A DNA stretch of 64,000 nt from Musa acuminata AAA Group (Eukaryota; Streptophyta; Magnoliopsida; Zingiberales; Musaceae): the NCBI RefSeq assembly GCF_036884655.1, contig NC_088345.1:17603001-17667000 (forward strand), given 5' to 3'. The notes below the pieces were generated by a model that was not told the DNA's origin, searched no databases, and saw only the letters and a program-made list of their open reading frames with translations. Positions 57,083 through 64,000 of this stretch are shown piece after piece (position 1 is the first letter of the stretch; every line of letters begins with the position of its first letter). A program made the position numbers and the translations under genes.

Positions 57083-58058
57083 TGTTGAATCTCGGATTTT
57101 GATGATGAAGTCAATTGTCATTTGTTGTCTAATCTATGTGTTGAGATAAGTGTGCAGGATTAACTACGATGAAAGTTAGACAAGCAGCAGGAGTTGCGCC
57201 GGAGTCAAGTTCATGATCACGTTGGGAGTTCGAGAGTTCGACGGAAGTACGGACGGTCGTCGGAGGTTCTGCGAGAACAGATCCGAGAAGTCCAGAAGCT
57301 TGCCAAGCGAAGCTCGTCGGAACTCTCCAAGTGGATCGTCGCAAAGTCCAGGAGTTTGCCGGAAGTCCGCAGAAGCATCACCGAGGGTTCATCGGATGAT
57401 CGACGGAAGTTCGCCGGAAACTCGCCGGAAGAAGCGATTGACGTACCGAAGCAAAGCTGCAGAAATTGTCTTAGATTTAATCGTAGTTAGCACGGTGATT
57501 AAGTTAGAAATGGGAGGTGATCCCATTAGCTTAATCCTGGGGCAATTGGGCCCCTGAAGAACTCAAGTTGGGTCGAATGGTTCAACCCATTCGAACCCAA
57601 GTAGTTGTGGGAGGTGCAACCGCCCAGGCAGGGAGGTAGCACCGCCCAGGCTAAGTCTCCCAGCGAGACTGGGCGGTGCAACCGCTCCAGCCAGGCGGTG
57701 CAACCGCCCAGGGCTCAGTCTCCAAGCGAGACTGGGCGGTGCAACCTCCTCTGTCAAGAGGTAGCACCGCCAGAGCTCAAGTTCCGAGCTCTGCCAAGAG
57801 GTGCAACCACCGAGCTCGGTCTTCGAGCTCTGGCAGAGAGGTGCAACATCTCTGGGCAGGAGATGCACCGCCTGAGCTCGGTCTTCGAGCTCTGGCAGAA
57901 AGGTGCAACCACCCCTGACAGAGAGGTGCATCCGCCTGAGCTCAGTCTTCGAGCTCTGCCAGGCGGTGCAACCTCTCCAGTCAAGAGGTGCAACCGCCTG
58001 ATCCCGGAATTCCGGGATTTGATCGTTTTGAGCTCGAAATTTGAATTGGGTTGGGGCC

Positions 58059-58066
58059 TATAAATA
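58059..58066 (+). promoter_or_regulatory. TATA box of the E 5' LTR
   Basis: TATAAATA in the GGGGCCTATAAATACCCC context common to the family; it places the RNA start about 30 bp downstream. Confidence 0.8.
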
Positions 58067-58788
58067 CCCCACCCATTCAGCACTGAAAAGATACAGACCT
58101 ACACCGAAATCTTGATCTTTTCTGTGATCCTAAGAGCTCAAAAGTGTTGTAAAGCCTTTAAGTCTCCTCCTTCTGTTCTTCAAGTTTTCAGTTGTAAAGT
58201 GAGGAGAGAAAGGTCTGTAAAGGTTGTCTCCTGAGCCTGTCAAAAGGAGAGAAACTGTAAAAGGGCAGTTTGGCCTTCGCCTATTGAAGGAAGGCCCCTA
58301 GTTGACGTCGGCAACCTCGTCGGTGGAGGAAGCCAAAAGTGGAGTAGGTCAAGGCTGACCGAACCACTCTAAATCTCTAGTTTGCGTTTATTCTTGAGCA
58401 CTTTATCATTACTGCAAACCTCCTTCATTACTACTGCTCTCTACGCTTTCACGAACAAGTTCTAAGTGCTGTTCTTCCGAATCTGCATTCAGACGTAAAT
58501 TCATATTTTCATACATTACAGTTTACGTTTACGTTTGATTCTGCAGAACTGTCTTCCGTGCTTTTACGAACGAGCTTCTTTGCAGTTTACACTTACATTT
58601 TGATCCTATTGATAACTGCAAACTGTCCTCTACAATTTTACGAACGAGTTTCAACATTTAGACGTAAAACTGCATTCAGACGTAAATCGGCTTTCCTCGC
58701 ACAATCATCAGATCTCAGTTCACGCTTACGTCTTGATTTCAACTGCATACTGCCTTCTGCGAGTATACAAACGAGTTTCAAAGTTTAG

Positions 58789-59030
58789 ACGTAAATCTGC
58801 GTCTAGACGTAAAACTACGTTTAGACGTAAATCTGCGTTTAGACGTAAATCTGAGTTTAGACGTAAATCTGAGTTTAGACGTAAATCTGCGTTTAGACGT
58901 AAAACTGCGTTTAGACGTAAATCTGCGTTTAGACGTAAAACTGTGTTTAGACGTAAATCTGAGTTTAGACGTAAACTGCGCTTAGACGCAAAACTGCGCT
59001 TAGACGCAATCTGCGCTTAGACGCAAACTG
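58789..59030. repeat. 18-bp minisatellite in the E 5' LTR
   Basis: Inverted relative to F as seen on the plus strand: GTTTAGACGTAAATCTGC and variants, about 13 units. The order of the unit variants differs from F. Confidence 0.92.
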
Positions 59031-59171
59031 CACTTAGATACAAACTAAGAATTAGCTTTTGCATCATAATAGTTTTTATTGAACGAACGCAGCTTTTGGT
59101 TTTTAATTGCTGTAAGATTTCCGCTGCACTAATTCACCCCCCCCCCTCTTAGTGCTCTCGATCCTAACAAT

Positions 59172-59183
59172 TGGTATCAGAGC
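59172..59183 (+). promoter_or_regulatory. Element E primer binding site
   Basis: TGGTATCAGAGC two bases after the LTR end, complementary to initiator-Met tRNA. Confidence 0.9.
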
Positions 59184-59219
59184 CCGGTTAACTCTCAAAA
59201 GGATTAAAATCCAAGAGAG

Positions 59220-60803
59220 ATGACTTACGCCGGAAACCAAGAGGGCCATTCTATTACACGTCCACCCATGTTTAATGGGACGGACTACACCTACTGGAAG
59301 ACCCGAATGAGGATCTTTCTTATTTCTATGGATTTTGAATTATGGAATCTTGTCGAGAATGGTTTTTTAAAGTCTTCTCTTCCAATGATCGATTGGAATG
59401 ATTTGGAGAAGAAGGCTTTCGCTCTAAATGCAAAGGCTATGAATGCCTTATTTTGTGCACTCGATAAAAACGAGTTTAACCGTGTTTTAACTTGTGAAAC
59501 TGCATTTGATATTTGGCACACACTCGAAGTGACCCATGAGGGCACAAGTAGAGTAAAAGAGTCAAAAATCAATTTGCTGTTACACTCTTTCGAACTCTTT
59601 CGGATGAAACCGAGTGAAACCATTGGCGACATGTTTACCCGTTTCACGGATGTCGTCAACGGTCTAAAAGGACTCGGAAAGAGCTTTTCGGATTTTGAGC
59701 TTGTTAATAAGATACTAAGATCCCTTCCTAAGAGTTGGGATCCTAAAGTCACCGCTATTCAAGAGGCAAAAGATCTGCGAAATTTCCCTCTTGAAGAACT
59801 AATCGGGTCACTAATGACCTACGAAATGACTTGTAAAGCTCATGAAGAGCAAGAAGACATCCTTCCAAAGAACAGGAAGGATATGGCACTCAAAACTTCA
59901 GAATGCCACTTGAGAGAAAACTCAAGTGATGAGGACTGTGATGATGACTTGGCACTTCTAACAAGAAAGTTTAAAAAGTTCTTTAAAAGAAACAAGTTCA
60001 AAAATGATGCAAAAAATAAACTTGAACCCAAAAAGGACCAAGTAATTTGCTATGAATGCAAAAAGCCGGGACACTACAAGAGTGATTGTCCCCAAGTCAA
60101 GAAAAGAACAACAAAGAAGAAGGCGCTCCAAGCAACATGGGATGATTCGAGCGCATCTGAGGAAGAGGAGTCCAACACCGAGCAAGTTGCTCATTACGCC
60201 TTAATGGCCATCGAAGACGAGGTAACAAATTCAATAGATGCTGATTTATCTTTCGATGAATTATTAAATGCCTTCAATGACTTATTTGACGAATGCAAGA
60301 GTATAAGTAGAAAATATAAATTGCTGAAAAAGATGCATGATAATCTTACTTGTGAGTTTGATAAGTTAAAAGTCGAACATCATGATAGTTTAAATTCATG
60401 TATCAAATGTCATGATTTAGAAACTATGCAAAAAGAAAATCTGCTACTCAAGGACACCTTGAAGAAATTCGAGGTTGGTAGCAAGTCATTAAACATGATC
60501 CTTGCAAACAAGGGTCACATTCCAAAAAGGAGCGGGATTGGATTTGTGAGAAATCCTCATCAAAATCCAACCACCTTCATAAAAGGCTCCATCTTACATG
60601 TTCAACACCAAACCAAGTGCAACTTTTGTTGCAAATCTGGACACAAGACACATTGTTGTCCATTCAAGAAAATAAGTCCAAACAAATTAATTTGGGTTCC
60701 TAAAGGAACCATGATAAACTCTATGCAACATGATAGAAAATGTAGATCTATTTATGAGGCACCCAAAAGCAAATGGGTACCTAAACATCATCCTTTCTTG
60801 TAG
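59220..60803 (+). CDS. Element E gag
   Basis: 527 codons, the same length as F Gag, starting at the ATG 36 nt after the PBS. Zinc knuckles CYECKKPGHYKSDC (about 277-290) and CNFCCKSGHKTHCC (about 467-480). Differs from F Gag at scattered positions, densest in the region between about residues 330 and 440. It ends with TAG in the pol frame. Structural capsid protein by family knowledge. Confidence 0.93.
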   Translation: MTYAGNQEGHSITRPPMFNGTDYTYWKTRMRIFLISMDFELWNLVENGFLKSSLPMIDWNDLEKKAFALNAKAMNALFCALDKNEFNRVLTCETAFDIWHTLEVTHEGTSRVKESKINLLLHSFELFRMKPSETIGDMFTRFTDVVNGLKGLGKSFSDFELVNKILRSLPKSWDPKVTAIQEAKDLRNFPLEELIGSLMTYEMTCKAHEEQEDILPKNRKDMALKTSECHLRENSSDEDCDDDLALLTRKFKKFFKRNKFKNDAKNKLEPKKDQVICYECKKPGHYKSDCPQVKKRTTKKKALQATWDDSSASEEEESNTEQVAHYALMAIEDEVTNSIDADLSFDELLNAFNDLFDECKSISRKYKLLKKMHDNLTCEFDKLKVEHHDSLNSCIKCHDLETMQKENLLLKDTLKKFEVGSKSLNMILANKGHIPKRSGIGFVRNPHQNPTTFIKGSILHVQHQTKCNFCCKSGHKTHCCPFKKISPNKLIWVPKGTMINSMQHDRKCRSIYEAPKSKWVPKHHPFL

Positions 60804-63800
60804 AAAACTAAACAATCGCAAGCTAGGAGCAAGAAATGGTACCTTGATAGTGGATGCTCAAGGCATATGACCGGAGATCCATCTCAATTCTCTAAGCTCA
60901 CTAGCATAGACAAAGGATATGTCACCTTCGGAGACAACAACAAGGGTAAAATCATTGGCAAAGGAACCATAGGTAACAAATCCAACCTCTCTATTGAAGA
61001 TGTTTTACTAGTTGATGGTTTAAAACATAACCTCTTGAGCATTAGTCAATTATGTGATAAAGGATATATTATAAGATTTGAATCTAATGCTTGCATCATT
61101 GAAAAACCACACAAAAATATATCTATGATTGCATTAAAACAAAACAACGTATACACTATTGACATCAATGACTTATGTGATGAAATGTGCTTTGCCGTTA
61201 TGAATGAGGATGCTTGGCTATGGCATAGAAGATTAGGTCATGCTAGCATGAAACTAATCACTCAAGTATCATCTAGAAAACTTGTAAGAGGAATTCCTCA
61301 TATCAAGTTCATCAAAGATAATGTATGTGATGCTTGCCAATTAGGTAAGCAAATTAGGGGTAGCTTCAAAGCTAAGAATCAAATAAGCACCTCTAGGCCC
61401 TTACAATTGATCCATATGGACTTGTTCGGACCAATCTCTGCATCGAGTCTAAGAGGTAGTAAATACGCCTTTGTCATTATTGATGACTACAGCAGATATA
61501 CATGGACCTACTTCTTAAAACAAAAAAATGAATGCTTTAGATATTTTACCAAGTTTTGTAAACTTGTTCAAAATGAGAAGGAATCTATGATTTCGTCAAT
61601 TAGAAGTGATCATGGTGGAGAATTTCAAAACCATGACTTCCAAGAATTCTGTGAACTCAACGGATACAACCATAATTTCTCTACTCCAAGAAATCCTCAA
61701 CAAAATGGGGTAGTAGAAAGAAAAAATCGAAATTTACAAGAAATGGCAAGAACCATGTTGAATGAACATAGCCTACCCAAATATTTTTGGGCCGAAGCTA
61801 TAAACACTGCATGCTATATTTTAAATAGAGTCCTAGTAAGACCCTTACTCACCAAAACTCCTTATGAGTTATGGAATAACAAAAAACCCAATGTCTCATA
61901 TTTTAAAGTCTTTGGGTGTAAGTGTTTTATCTTGAATGAAAAGGATAACTTAGGAAAATTCGATGCTAAATCTGATGAAGGAATCTTTCTTGGTTATTCT
62001 TCGGTTTCTAAAGCTTTTCGCATCTTCAATAAAAGAACCTTAATTATTGAAGAATCCATCCATGTTGTTTTCAATGAGATTTCAGAAATTAAGAAAAATG
62101 ATCTTGATGATGATGTTAATTTTGATTCCTTGAATTTAAACGAAACCCCGTCTCCAACTAGCAACTTGGATGCATCCACTTCCGAAACATCCTTACCCAA
62201 GGATTGGAAGTATATAGATGCTCATCCTAAGGAGCTAATCCTAGGAGACACATCAAAGGGGGTTCAAACACGATCTTCTTTTAAAAATTTTTGTGCCAAC
62301 GCCGCTTTTCTCTCCCAAATTGAACCCAAATGTGTTGATGAAGCCATGAAAGATGATTCATGGATTATCGCAATGCAAGATGAATTAAATCAATTTGAGA
62401 GAAATGAAGTGTGGACGCTTGTTCCTAGGCCAAATGACCATTTAGTTATTGGTACTAAATGGGTCTTTAGAAACAAGCAAGATGAAAATGGTATCGTGGT
62501 TAGAAACAAGGCTAGATTAGTGGCCAAAGGTTTCAACCAAGAAGAAGGTATCGATTACGAAGAAACCTTCGCACCTGTGGCTCGATTGGAAGCCATAAGG
62601 ATGCTCCTTGCCTACGCTAGTTGCAATAATTTTAAGTTATTTCAAATGGATGTTAAAAGCGCCTTTCTTAATGGCTTTATTTCCGAAGAAGTCTATGTTG
62701 AACAACCTCCTGGATTTGAAAATAATAGTCTCCCTAATCATGTGTTTAGATTAACTAAAGCTCTCTATGGTTTAAAACAAGCTCCTAGGGCTTGGTATGA
62801 GAGACTTAGTTCTTTTCTTATTGAAAATAATTTCATAAAAGGCAAGGTTGATACTACATTATTCATCAAGAACTTTGAAAACAATTTTCTCATTGTTCAA
62901 ATTTATGTTGATGGTATTATCTTTGGTTCTACAAATGAATCTCTTTGTGAATCCTTTGCGAAAACTATGAGTCATGAATTCGAAATGAGTCTAATGGGAG
63001 AGTTAACATTCTTCTTAGGCCTACAAATCAAACAACTAAGCAATGGCATCTTTATTAGTCAAACCAAATATGCTGTGAGTTTGCTAAAGAAGTTCAAAAT
63101 GAATAATTCAAAAGCCATTGACACTCCTATGAGCACCTCCACTAAGTTAGAAATTGATGAGAATGGAGAAAGCTTCGATCAAAAAACCTATAGGGGTATG
63201 ATAGGAAGTTTACTTTACCTCACTGCCACCAGACCAGACATCATGTTCAGTGTAGGACTTTGTGCTAGATTTCAATCAGACCCTAAGATATCTCATCTCA
63301 AAGCAGTCAAAAGAATACTCAGATATCTTAATGGAACTACCAATCTAGGATTATGGTACCCAAAATCAGAAAATTTTGAATTAACAGCTTATGCTGATGC
63401 GGACTTCGCTGGCTGTAGACTAGACAGAAAAAGCACATCAGGATCATGTCAATTTTTAGGACATGCCCTTGTATCCTGGTCATCTAAGAAACAAAACTCG
63501 GTTGCCCTATCAACAACCGAAGCTGAATACATTGCAGCAAGTGCATGCTGTGCACAAGTTGTATGGATGAAAAACACTTTAGAAGATTACAAAGTGAATC
63601 TTAAAGATATTCCCATTAAATGTGATAACACGAGTGCAATATGCTTAACTAAAAATCCTATACAACACTCAAGAACAAAACACATTGATATTAGACATCA
63701 CTTTATACGAGATCATGTCACTAATCATGATGTAACCATAGAGTTTATTGATACCAAACATCAACTAGCTGATATCTTTACAAAACCACTATGTGAAGAA

Positions 63801-63854
63801 CAATTTGATTACATAAGAAGAGAATTAGGAATGTTGATGTGTCCGAATACTTAA
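60804..63854 (+). CDS. Element E pol with altered RT active site
   Basis: Continues in the gag frame after the TAG. Protease [11 protein letters not shown] lies at 60849-60881, before the first ATG at 60867 has supplied more than a few residues, so protease needs translation through the stop. From that Met: integrase HHCC about 120-158, DD35E D185/D248/E284, RT YVDG at 680-683 (GGT at 62913-62915 where F has GAT), RNase [10 protein letters not shown] and STTEAEY, and end [10 protein letters not shown]. The loss of the second catalytic Asp should abolish RT activity (established for RTs). The rest looks intact and is 995 codons from the Met, as in F. Confidence 0.92.
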   Translation, partial: KTKQSQARSKKWYLDSGCSRHMTGDPSQFSKLTSIDKGYVTFGDNNKGKIIGKGTIGNKSNLSIEDVLLVDGLKHNLLSISQLCDKGYIIRFESNACIIEKPHKNISMIALKQNNVYTIDINDLCDEMCFAVMNEDAWLWHRRLGHASMKLITQVSSRKLVRGIPHIKFIKDNVCDACQLGKQIRGSFKAKNQISTSRPLQLIHMDLFGPISASSLRGSKYAFVIIDDYSRYTWTYFLKQKNECFRYFTKFCKLVQNEKESMISSIRSDHGGEFQNHDFQEFCELNGYNHNFSTPRNPQQNGVVERKNRNLQEMARTMLNEHSLPKYFWAEAINTACYILNRVLVRPLLTKTPYELWNNKKPNVSYFKVFGCKCFILNEKDNLGKFDAKSDEGIFLGYSSVSKAFRIFNKRTLIIEESIHVVFNEISEIKKNDLDDDVNFDSLNLNETPSPTSNLDASTSETSLPKDWKYIDAHPKELILGDTSKGVQTRSSFKNFCANAAFLSQIEPKCVDEAMKDDSWIIAMQDELNQFERNEVWTLVPRPNDHLVIGTKWVFRNKQDENGIVVRNKARLVAKGFNQEEGIDYEETFAPVARLEAIRMLLAYASCNNFKLFQMDVKSAFLNGFISEEVYVEQPPGFENNSLPNHVFRLTKALYGLKQAPRAWYERLSSFLIENNFIKGKVDTTLFIKNFENNFLIVQIYVDGIIFGSTNESLCESFAKTMSHEFEMSLMGELTFFLGLQIKQLSNGIFISQTKYAVSLLKKFKMNNSKAIDTPMSTSTKLEIDENGESFDQKTYRGMIGSLLYLTATRPDIMFSVGLCARFQSDPKISHLKAVKRILRYLNGTTNLGLWYPKSENFELTAYADADFAGCRLDRKSTSGSCQFLGHALVSWSSKKQNSVALSTTEAEYIAASACCAQVVWMKNTLEDYKVNLKDIPIKCDNTSAICLTKNPIQHSRTKHIDIRHHFIRDHVTNHDVTIEFIDTKHQLADIFTKPLCEEQFDYIRRELGMLMCPNT

Positions 63855-64000
63855 ACTAGTTAAAATTATTTTTCGGATGTTATTATTACATGCCTTGACA
63901 ACGCTTGATCAAATAACATGTTGCAAATCATGTGACAAATATTTTTAACCAAATGCATGTAAGAAGTTCATTTTTCGGTTTGTATGCTAAAAATGGGATG
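63855..64000 (+). other. Element E 3' non-coding region, start
   Basis: Matches the reverse complement of about 26537-26682 in F. The polypurine tracts and the 3' LTR would follow outside the window. Confidence 0.85.

Larger units (their letters stand above)
57083..59169 (+). repeat. Element E 5' LTR
   Basis: 2,087 bp, TGTTGAATCTCGG to CTCGATCCTAACA. Order: a part rich in GTCCGCAGAAGC and CGCCGGAAACTC words, GGCGGTGCAACCGCC palindromic repeats (57600-58000), TATA box 58059-58066, GACCGAACCA block, 18-bp minisatellite and a 10-C run near 59140. Confidence 0.93.
57083..64000 (+). mobile_element. Element E: near-intact Sirevirus-like Ty1/copia retrotransposon, right end outside the window
   Basis: Plus-strand element: 5' LTR 57083-59169, PBS, gag, pol and the start of the 3' non-coding region. 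Closely related to F along its entire length. Both frames are full length, but the RT active site is mutated (YVDG). Left flank ATGAG (57078-57082) would be the target duplication; the right flank is not in the window. Confidence 0.92.

Overview
This window is nuclear DNA from a flowering plant and consists of nested LTR retrotransposons from end to end. I see no host gene, rRNA, tRNA gene, CRISPR array or bacterial feature. The element families (Sirevirus-like Ty1/copia, a second Ty1/copia family, a Ty3/gypsy chromovirus and a LARD-like non-autonomous element) suggest a monocot. From memory of similar gag and pol sequences, Musaceae (banana or ensete) is my best guess; that is inference and unchecked.

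Letters are my own labels. C (minus strand, 42945-51378) is an old copia relic and the oldest host. B (Sirevirus-like, minus) sits in C's integrase region. S (a solo LTR, minus) sits in B's reverse transcriptase. A (old Sirevirus-like, plus, 976-37987) sits in S. A carries L (LARD-like, minus, 1492-6001) in its 5' LTR and H (chromovirus, plus, 12215-36554) in its 3' non-coding region. H is split by F (Sirevirus-like, minus, 14753-33639, TSD CGGGA) and by T (a small LTR insertion, minus, 35174-35586, TSD GATGG). F's 3' LTR is split by N (second copia family, plus, 16188-24834). The chain C > B > S > A > H > F > N is seven levels deep. To the right, G (minus, 44119-49818) sits in C's gag, D (minus, from 51379) abuts C's leader, and E (Sirevirus-like, plus, 57083 to beyond the window) sits in D's 5' LTR.

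F is the best preserved element. It has two almost identical LTRs of about 2.27 kb, a PBS for initiator-Met tRNA, gag (527 aa), protease, integrase, reverse transcriptase with YVDD, RNase H and a polypurine tract. E is a close relative with full-length gag and pol, but its reverse transcriptase motif reads YVDG. N has LTRs that look identical, yet its pol is broken, so it was probably mobilised in trans. A, B, C, D, G and H are decayed.

Most noteworthy: (1) gag and pol of the Sirevirus-like lineage lie in one frame separated by a stop codon at the same place in four copies of different age (A, B, E, F), 14 codons before the protease active site; (2) T is an LTR followed by two extra 40-bp units that each join a PBS to the LTR terminus; (3) N is a recent but defective insertion whose 3' edge duplicates about 209 bp of its target; (4) hairpin repeats in N's leader also occur in the relic C; (5) several Sirevirus copies carry repeated polypurine motifs.
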